From positions 124,001 through 188,000 of the forward strand of contig NZ_JASCXX010000001.1 of the NCBI RefSeq assembly GCF_030012215.1: DNA of 64,000 nt, read 5' to 3'. Below are positions 17,793 to 25,786 of the stretch, piece by piece. The notes below the pieces were generated by a model. It searched no databases. It saw nothing but the letters and a program-made list of their open reading frames with translations, and was not told the origin of the DNA. The stretch's first letter is position 1. Each line of letters begins with the position of its first letter. This DNA is from Anaerobaca lacustris (GTDB lineage: Bacteria; Planctomycetota; Phycisphaerae; Sedimentisphaerales; Anaerobacaceae). A program made the translations under genes and the position numbers.

Positions 17793-18113
17793 TTACGCGG
17801 GAGGCGCGCGGGCCTGGAGGCCACAGACGCTGATTTGCGGTCGGGGCGCGCCGAGCTGGACCTCGACGGTCTGCCCGGCTTGGTCAGTCTCGATGTGCGC
17901 CGGCTCCATGCTGGGAGAGAAATCCTTCATGGAGACGAGCAGTTGCTGGCAGAAGGAACAGTGCTCGGAATCGTGTTGCAGCGGGTCGTGGTCGCACGGA
18001 TGATCGCCGTGGTGAGCGACATGCAGGTGGAGGTAGAGCACGAACCCCGAGGTCATCGCCAGGAAGCACCCGGCGGCGGACAGCAGAACGGCATGTCGCA
18101 GAGGCGACCTCAC
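17793..18113 (-). CDS. Small membrane-anchored His/Cys-rich protein
   Basis: A 106-residue protein with a GTG start and AGGAG nine bases upstream. One hydrophobic helix (AVLLSAAGCFLAMTSGFVLYLHLHV) leads into a segment dense in His, Asp and Cys (HVAHHGDHPCDHDP, then HDSEHCSFCQQLL). Cys-x-x-Cys and His clusters like this bind zinc or copper, and the topology puts them outside the cytoplasmic membrane. It lies 12 bases after the Fur-family gene and so is surely cotranscribed. It has some look of the DUF2946-like His-rich mini-proteins, but I do not assign a family. Confidence 0.75.
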   Translation of the reverse strand: MRSPLRHAVLLSAAGCFLAMTSGFVLYLHLHVAHHGDHPCDHDPLQHDSEHCSFCQQLLVSMKDFSPSMEPAHIETDQAGQTVEVQLGAPRPQISVCGLQARAPPA

Positions 18114-18125
18114 GCGGTTACGCTC

Positions 18126-18548
18126 CTATGTGCAGGCAGGGCAAAGCCCTTCGAGACGCACCTGTTGGTGTTGAATCACGAAGCCCTTGTAGCACTTCGG
18201 CGCCATGGGCATTGAGAACTCCTTGAGGCAGTGGGTCTGTCCGCAGTTCAGGCACGTGAAATGCGGGTGGCACTGGTTGGCGGTGCAATGATGGGCCATC
18301 TCGAAATGCCAGGCCCGCTGCTGCATGAACGCGCGATGAACCAGTCCGGCATGGATGAGCGACTCGAGCGTTCGGTAGATCGTCACTTTGTTTCGCGTCC
18401 TGTCAGTGAGCTGTTCGGCGATCTGATCCTGCCGCAGCGGCCTGGTCGCCTGCGAGAGGACCTTCAAGATCGCCACGCGCGCCTCAGTGCAATACAGGCT
18501 CGCCTGTTTGAGCATCCGTCGGCACTTCTCGTCGAGACTGGCGTTCAT
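18126..18548 (-). CDS. Fur-family metalloregulator, probably Zur-like
   Basis: A 140-residue Fur-family repressor. The winged-helix recognition segment RNKVTIYRTLESL is at residues 52-64. The regulatory metal site is indicated by His residues in MAHHC and HPHFTC (86-98). The structural zinc site is formed by Cys99/Cys102 (CLNC) and the C-terminal pair Cys136/Cys139 (CPAC). The His-rich partners point to zinc rather than iron, hence Zur-like, but Fur, Nur and PerR cannot be excluded. Its start overlaps the upstream membrane gene's stop (ATGA), so it would be made with its presumed target and likely autoregulates from the promoter at 19365-19399. Confidence 0.92.
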   Translation of the reverse strand: MNASLDEKCRRMLKQASLYCTEARVAILKVLSQATRPLRQDQIAEQLTDRTRNKVTIYRTLESLIHAGLVHRAFMQQRAWHFEMAHHCTANQCHPHFTCLNCGQTHCLKEFSMPMAPKCYKGFVIQHQQVRLEGLCPACT

Positions 18549-19312
18549 GGGGCGGTCTCCGGCTCCGGTGCGTCATGGGCGTGCCCGTGTGCGTGCGGCG
18601 GGGCGGACTTGATGAAGAGCAACGGAAAAACGATGTCGCTGATACAACAGGGCAGCCAGACCGCGATGAACAGGACCACGAACACGCCGACGAGCATCAT
18701 GGCGGTTAGCTCCGTGTGCGTGTTCATCAGGACGTGGAACGAGGAAGCCCAGGTGCTGACCAGGACGTGGCCGGCGTGCGGGAAGGTGGTGCGAGGCCAG
18801 AAATAGGCGATGAAAATCCCCAGCAGGGCGGCGGGATTGACGAGGTACCAATCCTCGATGAAACCCAGGTGCAGTCGCGGCCGAGTCGCGCAGTCCTCGT
18901 GAGAATGGTCGTCATGGCCGGCTGTGCCATGATCGTGATCGTGCGCATAGGGGTCGTCGCCGACGTGCTGATGGAGGTCTGCGTGCGTTGGCAAGGCGAC
19001 GCCCAGAACGGTCTCGCCGAAGTACGGTAGCACGCAGTCGCTGACGGTCGCTACGCCCACCGCGCCGAGGTAGCCAATGACCAGTAGCTTGACCAGGCTG
19101 ACGTCCTTCTCGTAACGCTTGAAAAGAGAAGTAGTTACAATTGCAGACAGGACGACGTGGGCCGGGTGGAACACCAGGAAGAGTCGGTGGTTGATCGTTT
19201 GCCCGGCGTTGTGGAACAGCAGCATGCAGACGATTCCCGTCGCCGCTCCGAAGAGTGTGAAAGGGGCGTGGTGTTTCAGTTCCGAGCTGATCGCTGCAAT
19301 TCTTCCCCGCAT
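18545..19312 (-). CDS. Polytopic membrane protein with His-rich loops (candidate metal transporter)
   Basis: A 255-residue membrane protein, starting at ATG 19312 (a GTG seven codons upstream is possible). About five to six hydrophobic helices are visible, including FLVFHPAHVVLSAIVTT and LLVIGYLGAVGVATVSD, which carry conserved-looking His, Asp and Pro within the membrane. Between helices 3 and 4 lies a ~35-residue loop crowded with His and Asp (HADLHQHVGDDPYAHDHDHG), and the C-terminus repeats the theme (HAHGHAHD). His-rich loops are typical of zinc and nickel transporters, but the fold is not one I recognise. Overlap with the Fur-family gene supports metal transport or sensing. Confidence 0.75.
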   Translation of the reverse strand: MRGRIAAISSELKHHAPFTLFGAATGIVCMLLFHNAGQTINHRLFLVFHPAHVVLSAIVTTSLFKRYEKDVSLVKLLVIGYLGAVGVATVSDCVLPYFGETVLGVALPTHADLHQHVGDDPYAHDHDHGTAGHDDHSHEDCATRPRLHLGFIEDWYLVNPAALLGIFIAYFWPRTTFPHAGHVLVSTWASSFHVLMNTHTELTAMMLVGVFVVLFIAVWLPCCISDIVFPLLFIKSAPPHAHGHAHDAPEPETAP

Positions 19313-19364
19313 AGTCGACCGCCATCCTAACACTCAGCCATCTGTACTGATCGTTCGCAGGATC

Positions 19365-19399
19365 ATTATAGAAGGTTCACAACAAAATGCAACTTTGTT
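19365..19399 (-). promoter_or_regulatory. Promoter of the His-rich/Fur operon with overlapping Fur-type operator
   Basis: On the minus strand a perfect -10 (TATAAT, at 19370-19365) lies 16 bases from a TTGCAT -35 (19392-19387). A 19-bp inverted repeat AACAAAATGCAACTTTGTT fills 19381-19399 and covers the -35, the size and placement expected for a Fur-family operator. Its outer six bases on each side match exactly. The repeat also sits upstream of the divergent CcdA-like gene at 19585, so one regulator could control both directions. Confidence 0.6.
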
Positions 19400-19584
19400 T
19401 CATATTTCTCGGGCCCGATTTGTTTCGTAGGATTTAGATACGGTACGGCGGTGCTGTTCCATCCGTCGTGCGAACCGGCGCAGGCGGACTCGTCACGGCC
19501 GGCTCGCACGGCTGGCACAGCCGGACGCACCGGATTGGAGCAGCGCATGGAACCGAAAATGGACCATCGTTGAAGGCGGATACC

Positions 19585-20298
19585 GTGATTTCGACAATCG
19601 ACAGACTGATCGGCGAGTCCCCCGTATGGGCCCTGTTCGTCGTTTTCTGGATCGGGGCAATGGCTTCGCTCAGTTCCTGTACGGTCCTTCGCCTGCCCGT
19701 GGTGATCGGCTACGTGGCGGGTGCCGGATCGTCGAAGAAGCGCGCCGTTGTTCTGGCCTGCCTGTTCACGGCCGGCCTGATTGTCAGCCACGTTCTCGTC
19801 GGCGCCGCCATGATGACGGTCGGTGGCGTCGCGGGCAAGCTGCTGAACCTCAACAAATACCTCTTCTGGTTCCTCGGCGGCTTGCTGATCGTCGTCGGCC
19901 TGCTCGTTTCGGGCATGCTGAATGTGAGACTACTGCCCGAGAAATGGCGCGATCTCGGCCCGAAGTTGCACAAGGCCAATCTGGCGGGGGCGGGTCTGCT
20001 GGGGTTCGTTTTCGGCCTGGTGGTTGTGCCCGCGTGCCCATGCTGCGGGGCGGGTCTGCTCATTCTGGCCGGCATCGCCGTGGCCAAGGGGCTCTCGGTC
20101 TACGGGCCGTTGCTGTTCCTGAGCTTTGCGCTCGGACAGAGCCTGCCGGTCCTGGCCGTCGGCGTGCTGACGGCGTTGGTCAAGCCGGACGTGATCGATA
20201 AGGCCCGAGCGAGAATCTGCTCGCTCGAAGAACGGATTCACCTGATCGCCGGCAACGTACTGATGGTTGTCGGCATCTATCTCATTGTTGTGGGATGA
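19585..20298 (+). CDS. CcdA/DsbD-like thiol-transfer membrane protein
   Basis: A 237-residue membrane protein. GTG 19585 is chosen because GAAGGCGG lies five bases upstream; longer readings add unlikely sequence. Six hydrophobic helices form the CcdA/DsbD transmembrane fold, with paired-cysteine helices at SLSSCTVLRLPVV and VVPACPCCGAGLLIL. Such proteins pass reducing power across the membrane for cytochrome c maturation, thiol repair or metalloprotein assembly. It diverges from the His-rich metal operon and shares its control region, so it could keep Cys-rich extracytoplasmic metal sites reduced. No thioredoxin-like partner is beside it. Confidence 0.85.
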   Translation: MISTIDRLIGESPVWALFVVFWIGAMASLSSCTVLRLPVVIGYVAGAGSSKKRAVVLACLFTAGLIVSHVLVGAAMMTVGGVAGKLLNLNKYLFWFLGGLLIVVGLLVSGMLNVRLLPEKWRDLGPKLHKANLAGAGLLGFVFGLVVVPACPCCGAGLLILAGIAVAKGLSVYGPLLFLSFALGQSLPVLAVGVLTALVKPDVIDKARARICSLEERIHLIAGNVLMVVGIYLIVVG

Positions 20299-20308
20299 CG
20301 GGGGCGAT

Positions 20309-20932
20309 ATGTCGGAAGGACAGGTCATCTATCCCAAGCCTCGGCGCGACCAACAGGAATGCCGGGAATTGGTGGCCAAGGGAGCGTACAGCGTCATCTT
20401 CGTCGTGGTCGCCCTGATCGTGATCCGGCCGCTGATGGTCAACCAGATCCTCAGCCGGGCCGATGCCTATTCGGCATTTCGACTGCATGACGAGGCCAAA
20501 CGACAGTGTGACAAGGTCCTGCTCATCGACGCGGACAACAGTCACGCCTGGTATCTGCTGGCTTGCACTCACAAGGCATGGGGCGATCGCGATGCGGCCT
20601 ACGGGGCCTATCAGAGGGCCACGGAGTCCGATCCCACCAACGTGCCGGCCCATTTCGAACTGGCCCTGCTGTATGTCCAGGACGGTCAGCCGCAGCAGGC
20701 GGTTCCCTATTTCGATCAGGTGCGCCAGGTCGAGTCCGGTCGGGCTCATGAGCACGCGCCGGAGAGGTTCGCCTACCACAGGGCTGCCCTCGACATGCTC
20801 GTGCTGTGCTATGAAAAGGTGGGCGACCCAACCAAGGCCGAATTCACACGCGAAGAGCTTCGCGTCTTCTATCCGCACCATACACAGATCGGCGAGCAGC
20901 GGGCGGCCTTGACCGAAGAACGGCCCGGCTGA
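20309..20932 (+). CDS. Membrane-anchored TPR protein
   Basis: A 207-residue protein, 10 bases after the CcdA-like gene. ATG 20309 is chosen; an upstream in-frame start would lie inside the previous gene. One helix (YSVIFVVVALIVIRPLMV, about 27-44) anchors it, and roughly three tetratricopeptide repeats follow (HAWYLLACTHKAWGDRDAAYGAYQRA; AHFELALLYVQDGQPQQAVPYF split at the loop; MLVLCYEKVGDPTKAE). Such proteins act as docking scaffolds, as in CcmI/NrfG of cytochrome c maturation, which would fit the CcdA-like partner, though no haem lyase genes are seen here. Confidence 0.78.
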   Translation: MSEGQVIYPKPRRDQQECRELVAKGAYSVIFVVVALIVIRPLMVNQILSRADAYSAFRLHDEAKRQCDKVLLIDADNSHAWYLLACTHKAWGDRDAAYGAYQRATESDPTNVPAHFELALLYVQDGQPQQAVPYFDQVRQVESGRAHEHAPERFAYHRAALDMLVLCYEKVGDPTKAEFTREELRVFYPHHTQIGEQRAALTEERPG

Positions 20933-21112
20933 GACGACGCACGCCGGACCCACGGTGCATTCGTCTGCGCCTACCCCGGTCGCCGACCCATCCGCTCACG
21001 CCTCTTGTTTTGTCGGTGAAAAGCCGTTGCGTCCGTGCCATGACACGATACACTCTCTCTGGCGTTCTTCCGCTTGAGTCGCCAATCGGGGTTTGTGTAG
21101 AAGGTCCGGGCA

Positions 21113-22105
21113 ATGAAGGTTCTCAAATCGCTGTCGGAGTTTGGACGCATCCGAAAAGGGTGCGTGCTGACGATTGGCAACTTCGACGGCGTGCACGTCG
21201 GGCATCGGGAGATCCTTCGCACCGCGCGGGCCCTCGCCGCAGACCACAGCGCCGAGATGGTCGTGATGACCTTCGAGCCTCATCCGGTCGCCATTCTTCA
21301 CCCGGAGAAGGCCCCGGGCGTCCTGACGCCGCTGCCGCTGAAGCTCGATCTGTTGGGCGAGTACGCCGACAACTGCGTCATCGTCCTGCAGGACAACCGC
21401 AAGCTGCTGGAACTGTCGCCCGAGGACTTTGTCGACCAGTTTCTCGTGGCCGGTTTCGCACCGCGCTTCATCGTGGAAGGTCACGACTTCCACTTCGGCT
21501 CCGGCCGCGCCGGCGACATCGAGACCTTGATCCGATTGGGCCGAGAGAAGGGGTTCGAGGTGGTCGTTGTCGAGCCCAGGCAGATGACGCTGCCGATGGG
21601 CGAGACGATTCGCGTCTCCAGCACGGTGATTCGTTACATGGTTGAGAGCGGCCACGTCGGAGATGCGGCCGTGGCCCTGTCGCGTCCGTATCGCCTCCTG
21701 GGCCCGATCGTTTCCGGCCGAGGCCGGGGCCGAGAGCTGGGTTTCCCGACGTTGAACATGGCCGTGCCCAATCAGGTCATCCCAGCCGAGGGCGTCTACG
21801 CCGGTTTCGTCGAGATCGCCGACGATCCCGAATCACTGCCGTCCAGGACCGAACGCTGTTCGGCGGTCTTCAGCATCGGTCAGATCCGAACGTTCGAGGA
21901 GAAGCATCCGTTGCTGATCGAGGCCCACGTTCTCGACGAAAGGCTGGGCGACGTGACCGGCCGATGGATGGTGATGGAATTCGTTCAGCATCTGCGACAC
22001 CAGCACAAGTTTGGCAGTCCCGAGGATCTCGCGGCCCAGATCGCCAGGGATTGCGACCAGGCGCGGACCGCACTGGAACAGTTCGTCGAAGGAGAGGCAC
22101 CATGA
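21113..22105 (+). CDS. ribF: Bifunctional riboflavin kinase / FAD synthetase
   Basis: A 330-residue RibF of normal length. The N-terminal FAD-synthetase domain opens with LTIGNFDGVHVGHREIL (nucleotidyltransferase HxGH motif) and continues with TFEPHPVAILHP. The C-terminal riboflavin kinase domain shows SRPYRLLGPIVSGRGRGRELGFPTLNM near residue 195 and GVYAGFVEI after it. It turns riboflavin into FMN and FAD in the cytoplasm. Its stop overlaps the next gene's start (ATGA). In many bacteria ribF neighbours translation genes; here it leads a short operon with an ACT-like protein and a DHH phosphoesterase. Confidence 0.96.
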   Translation: MKVLKSLSEFGRIRKGCVLTIGNFDGVHVGHREILRTARALAADHSAEMVVMTFEPHPVAILHPEKAPGVLTPLPLKLDLLGEYADNCVIVLQDNRKLLELSPEDFVDQFLVAGFAPRFIVEGHDFHFGSGRAGDIETLIRLGREKGFEVVVVEPRQMTLPMGETIRVSSTVIRYMVESGHVGDAAVALSRPYRLLGPIVSGRGRGRELGFPTLNMAVPNQVIPAEGVYAGFVEIADDPESLPSRTERCSAVFSIGQIRTFEEKHPLLIEAHVLDERLGDVTGRWMVMEFVQHLRHQHKFGSPEDLAAQIARDCDQARTALEQFVEGEAP

Positions 22106-22368
22106 AAGAAGCGCGTCACATCGTATTGGGCGTTCACATCACCGACCGAACCCGTCACGCCCATCAGGTCCAGGACCTGTTCACCGAGTACGGCTGCAGC
22201 ATCAAGACCCGCGTCGGGCTCCACACGGTCGCCGACAATTTCTGTTCGCCCAACGGCCTGGTCCTGCTGGAGATGGCTGGCGACGAGAAACCCATCTTCG
22301 AACTGATTGACAAACTCGGCGCCATCGAGGGCGTGGACGTGCAGAAGATGATCTTCGAGCACGATTGA
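22102..22368 (+). CDS. Small ACT-like regulator (iron-only hydrogenase regulator / TM1266 type)
   Basis: An 88-residue protein coupled to ribF by a four-base overlap, with GGAGAGG upstream. It has a ferredoxin-like beta-alpha-beta pattern: HIVLGVHITDRTRHAHQVQ, then EYGCSIKTRVGLHT and FELIDKLGAIEGVDVQKMIF. The GCSIKTRVGLH and LGAIEGVDVQ positions resemble the small TM1266-type ACT proteins annotated as iron-only hydrogenase system regulators. No hydrogenase gene is visible nearby. The ligand and role are unknown; a small-molecule sensing dimer is the family-level expectation. Confidence 0.75.
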   Translation: MKEARHIVLGVHITDRTRHAHQVQDLFTEYGCSIKTRVGLHTVADNFCSPNGLVLLEMAGDEKPIFELIDKLGAIEGVDVQKMIFEHD

Positions 22369-22434
22369 CCCCGACGGAAGACCGTTGCACGAATCGCTCA
22401 CGCCCCCTGCGAGGGACGATACGAAAGGCGTTGG

Positions 22435-23430
22435 ATGACGGACATGCATCAGCAGGCCCTTACGCTGATCGAGAATGCCAGTGATATCTTGATTACCACG
22501 CACACCCGGCCCGACGGCGATGCGTGCGGGTGCGTCGCCGCACTGACCGAGGCCCTGCGAGGGCTGGGCAAGACCGTGCGGCCGTTGTTCCTCTCGCCGG
22601 TGCCTTCCTGGTACGCTTTTCTCTTCGACGAGCCGGTGCCCGTTCTGCGAACGGACGTGCAGGTCGAGGAGCTGGCGCAGAGCCCGTTCGGACGATGCGA
22701 CCTGATTCTCATCGTCGATACCAACAGCTATAGCCAGTTGCCCCATTTCGAGGAGCACCTCAAGCGGATCGACACGCCGATCCTGGTGATTGACCATCAT
22801 GTCACCAGTGATGGGCTGGGCACCGTCGAGATCGTCGATCCGACCGCCGCCGCGGCCGGCCTCGTGGTGTACGATTTCTTCCGGGCCGCCGGCCTGCCCA
22901 TCACGGCAAAGATGGCCGAGGCCCTCTTCGTCGCGATCGCCACCGACACCGGATGGTTCCAGTTCAACAACACCACCAGCCGGGTGTACCGCTGCGCCGC
23001 GGACCTGATCGACTTGGGCATTTCCCCGACCGACCTGTACGACCGCCTCCACCACACATACTCGCAGGCGCGGTTCCGGCTCCTGGTGACCATGCTCGAC
23101 CGGCTCGAACTGCACCTCGACGGACGCTACGCCGTACAGTACCTGCTTCAGGAAGACTTCGTGCAGACCGGCGCCGTCTATGAGGACACCGAGAACTTCA
23201 TCAACGAATGCCATCGTATTGCTTCGGTTGTGGTTTCGACGCTGCTTGTGGAACTCAAGGACGGCCGCATCCGCTGCTCGCTGCGCAGCCGAGGGGCCGT
23301 CGACGTCAGCGAGATCGCTGCCCGGTTCGGCGGCGGAGGCCACAAGATGGCCGCCGGCACCTTCCTGCCCGGTCCCATCGATCACGCCAGGCAACTCATC
23401 TTCCACGAAGTCACCCAGCGCCTCCCCTGA
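22435..23430 (+). CDS. DHH-family phosphoesterase, NrnA-like (nanoRNase / pAp phosphatase)
   Basis: A 331-residue DHH-DHHA1 protein. Metal-binding motifs are in order: THTRPDGDACG (about 22-32), LILIVDTNSY, the DHH motif VIDHHVTS, and the DHHA1 motif GGGGHKMAAG near residue 302. NrnA enzymes degrade two- to five-nucleotide RNAs and dephosphorylate pAp. Length and motif spacing fit NrnA well. It follows the ribF pair by 66 bases, probably in the same transcript, where in other bacteria such genes sit next to translation functions. Confidence 0.9.
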   Translation: MTDMHQQALTLIENASDILITTHTRPDGDACGCVAALTEALRGLGKTVRPLFLSPVPSWYAFLFDEPVPVLRTDVQVEELAQSPFGRCDLILIVDTNSYSQLPHFEEHLKRIDTPILVIDHHVTSDGLGTVEIVDPTAAAAGLVVYDFFRAAGLPITAKMAEALFVAIATDTGWFQFNNTTSRVYRCAADLIDLGISPTDLYDRLHHTYSQARFRLLVTMLDRLELHLDGRYAVQYLLQEDFVQTGAVYEDTENFINECHRIASVVVSTLLVELKDGRIRCSLRSRGAVDVSEIAARFGGGGHKMAAGTFLPGPIDHARQLIFHEVTQRLP

Positions 23431-23525
23431 TCCTCGTCGGATCGGGATGGTAGTGGCGATGAAGTTCGAGCCACGAATTTCTGCGTCCTGCTTTCTTGCG
23501 ACTTTCTTCTCCGGCCGGTTCTTGG

Positions 23526-23531
23526 TACAAT
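23526..23531 (+). promoter_or_regulatory. Probable -10 box of the first tandem pseudopilin gene
   Basis: A TACAAT hexamer lies 61 bases before the pseudopilin ATG. A weak -35 (TTTCTT) sits 17 bases upstream. The surrounding sequence, CTTTCTTCTCC...GGTACAAT, resembles the better promoters before the next pseudopilin (24493-24521) and the reverse transcriptase (25787-25815). The three are likely copies of one ancestral promoter. Confidence 0.45.
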
Positions 23532-23592
23532 CAGATAGAACGGCTCGGGGTTTTGGGGCCGCCTTTCGGCCACGCTCTGAAGGGGCATTGTG

Positions 23593-24381
23593 ATGCGAAG
23601 AGGTCGAGGCTTCACACTGATCGAGCTTCTGGTGGTGGTGGCGATCATCTCGGTGCTGATGGCAATTCTGATGCCCAGCCTTCAGCGCGTCAGAAAACAG
23701 GCCCGCTCGGTGGCCTGCCGATCCAGCCTCAAGCAATGGGGTCTGATCTGGTACTTCTACACCGAAGACACCGACGGCAAGTTCAACCCGGGCATCCACC
23801 AGGGCACTGCGGCGGCCAATGACTGGCCCGTTGCGCTGCTGCCCTATTACCGGGACAAGGGCAAACTGGCCATGTGTCCTTCGGCCACGCTGCCGGGGGC
23901 GGTCGGCGGAGCGTTCGAACACCGCGCCTGGAACTGGGACGGAGCCGGCTGGGGCGACGTCCGAGCGAAAGACCCCGAACTCCGCGACCGCGGCAGCTAC
24001 GGTCAGAACGAGTGGATCTGCAGTCGTGCCGAGGACGACTACTGGAAAACGGTCCGTCGCATCAAGCACCCCGACAACGTCCCTCTGTTCTTCGATTGCG
24101 CCTATGTCGACGCGTGGCCGCTGCATAACCAGGGCGCGCCGGCGATCAAGGGCTTCGATGTCGCCGACGGAAACGAATGGAATGTCGTCTGCATCGATCG
24201 TCATTCGGGTACGATCAATTGTGTCTTCGCCGACTTCAGCACGGTTCGCCCCGTGGGGCTCAAAGAGCTGTGGACTCTGAAATGGCACCGCCAGTTCAAC
24301 ACCGCCGGGCCCTGGACGATGGCCGGAGGTGTCCAGGCCGGCGACTGGCCCGGCTGGATGAGGACCTTCAAGGACTACTGA
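23593..24381 (+). CDS. Pseudopilin, paralogue 1 of a tandem pair
   Basis: A 262-residue pseudopilin. ATG 23593 has GAAGGGG eight bases upstream; the GTG immediately before it is an alternative. The leader is very short (MRRGRG) and ends in Gly before [17 protein letters not shown], an ideal prepilin peptidase site. The exposed domain contains CRSSLKQWGLIWYFYTEDTDGKF, CPSATLPGAV and a conserved C-terminus ([19 protein letters not shown], then TMAGGVQAGDWPGWM). That C-terminus recurs in the next gene at 24765, showing the two arose by duplication. It is expected to be membrane-inserted and to build a secretion pseudopilus or surface fibre. Confidence 0.88.
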   Translation: MRRGRGFTLIELLVVVAIISVLMAILMPSLQRVRKQARSVACRSSLKQWGLIWYFYTEDTDGKFNPGIHQGTAAANDWPVALLPYYRDKGKLAMCPSATLPGAVGGAFEHRAWNWDGAGWGDVRAKDPELRDRGSYGQNEWICSRAEDDYWKTVRRIKHPDNVPLFFDCAYVDAWPLHNQGAPAIKGFDVADGNEWNVVCIDRHSGTINCVFADFSTVRPVGLKELWTLKWHRQFNTAGPWTMAGGVQAGDWPGWMRTFKDY

Positions 24382-24492
24382 CCTGCCATGCTGCCGGCCA
24401 CGCAACCATCCGTCGCCCGCCTCTGCGGCCCCGTGCGCCGCCTGTCGTGCCGGTTGCAGCAGGACTCGAAATACGCGTCCCTGTGATTTTCC

Positions 24493-24764
24493 TTGTCCGC
24501 CCGGAGGGGTTATGCCATAATAGGATGAGAAGATTGGGCGCCTTTGGGCCAACCTGCGTCGAGGACCTCGACATCGAGACCCACCATCCTCGACGAGGGC
24601 GTGATGGAGGCGCCTCCGGCCGCCTATCCTGAGAGGGCCACGAGCCTATGGCCGTACGATACCACGAAATCGCGAGAATGAGACGAGACAAGGAGACAAT
24701 AGGCGCCTGTTTCCTGGGGCCTTTGCGACCATACGATTGTGCAATGTTTGCAGGAGTGCGTGCA
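24493..24764 (+). promoter_or_regulatory. Promoter and ~270-base leader of the second pseudopilin (leader copy A)
   Basis: TTGTCC (24493-24498) and CATAAT (24516-24521) form a promoter with a 17-base spacer. The leader then shows landmarks: TGCGTCGAGGACC near 24560, CCATCCTCGACG near 24590, TGAGAGGGCCACGAGCCTATG near 24630 and the self-complementary AGGCGCCT near 24699. The same landmarks, in the same order, precede the reverse transcriptase (25787-26031). A leader this long before a simple gene suggests an RNA-level function, or simply a duplicated segment. The earlier part, 24382-24492, shows nothing recognisable. Confidence 0.55.
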
Positions 24765-25574
24765 ATGAGAAGGTCCAAGGCGTTTACGTTGATCGAGCTG
24801 CTCGTCGTCATTGCCATTATCGCGCTGCTCATGTCCATTCTGATGCCGGCGCTGGCGCGGGTCAGAGAGCAGGCCCGAACCGTGTCCTGTCGGGCGAACC
24901 TGAGGCAGTGGAACCTCTTCTTCTCGATGTACACCGAGGCGCACGACGGCAAGTTCCAGGCCGGCGTCGGCAGTGGGCACACCTATCACTGGATGAACAC
25001 TCTGCGCCCGTACTACCAGAACGATCACAAAATCCGCTGCTGCCCCACGGCCTTGAAACCGATCGTCGACGAGCACGGCAACACCGCCCCCGTCTGGAAC
25101 GTCTTTTCCGCCTGGGGCCGGTTCTGGGGCGAGGGATACGCGCCCGAGGGCGACTGGGGCAGCTATGGCATCAACGGCTGGGTCGAGAACCCGCCGGCCG
25201 ACTACGCCACGGTGTACGAGAACTTCGACACCAGGAACAACTGGCGGACGCCCGGCGTCCGAGGGGCCGCCTACGTGCCTCTGTTCATGGACGCCCTGCG
25301 ATTCAATATCTTCCCGTTGCCCACCGACAATCCGCCGGAGGTCCCCGACATGGCGTGGCAGGGCACCCAGCACATGCGGCGTATCTGCATCGACCGGCAC
25401 AACGGCGGCAGCAATATGGCGTTTCTCGACTGGTCCGTGCGCAAGGTGGACCTGAAGGAACTCTGGACGCTCAAGTGGCACAAGACCTATGATACCGCCG
25501 GCCCGTGGACTATGGCCGGCGGGGTCAGCCCCAGCGACTGGCCCGATTGGATGAGCCGCTACCGCGACTTCTGA
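24765..25574 (+). CDS. Pseudopilin, paralogue 2 of a tandem pair
   Basis: A 269-residue pseudopilin. ATG 24765 is chosen because CAGGAG lies eight bases upstream and it gives a normal leader (MRRSKA before [17 protein letters not shown]); the frame is open further upstream, but only through leader DNA. The exposed part aligns with its neighbour: [23 protein letters not shown], a CCP motif, and the near-identical ending [19 protein letters not shown] then [15 protein letters not shown]. The residue before Phe is Ala, not Gly, so processing may differ from the first copy. It is probably a subunit of the same pseudopilus. Confidence 0.88.
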   Translation: MRRSKAFTLIELLVVIAIIALLMSILMPALARVREQARTVSCRANLRQWNLFFSMYTEAHDGKFQAGVGSGHTYHWMNTLRPYYQNDHKIRCCPTALKPIVDEHGNTAPVWNVFSAWGRFWGEGYAPEGDWGSYGINGWVENPPADYATVYENFDTRNNWRTPGVRGAAYVPLFMDALRFNIFPLPTDNPPEVPDMAWQGTQHMRRICIDRHNGGSNMAFLDWSVRKVDLKELWTLKWHKTYDTAGPWTMAGGVSPSDWPDWMSRYRDF

Positions 25575-25786
25575 GCGAGGCGGTCGATGCGGAAGAGCGC
25601 AAAAGCGTAGATGCGCGAGGTGCCCGCCATCTAAAGGGATAGCCGCCTCCAACCCATCTACCCATATACGCTTCCACGCTCCCACATCCCCAGAGCGACC
25701 AGCGACGAGACCCTCCAGCCTCCCGCCTCCAGCCTGTTATCTCCCGAGATACGAGATACGAAACACGAGATACGGCCGTTTTCTTC
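25575..25786. other. Non-coding stretch with short direct repeats
   Basis: No gene is supported here. The notable content is three copies of CGAGATACG at 25745-25753, 25752-25760 and 25766-25774, next to a CCTCCAGCCTCCCGCCTCCAG purine-poor run. Such short tandem repeats could be part of a genome-wide intergenic repeat family, or the edge of an inserted segment, because the leader copy and reverse transcriptase begin immediately after it. Confidence 0.5.

Noticed and set aside
21985-24552. 855-residue minus-strand frame
   Set aside because: It spans the reverse complement of four good plus-strand genes and contains no recognisable domain.
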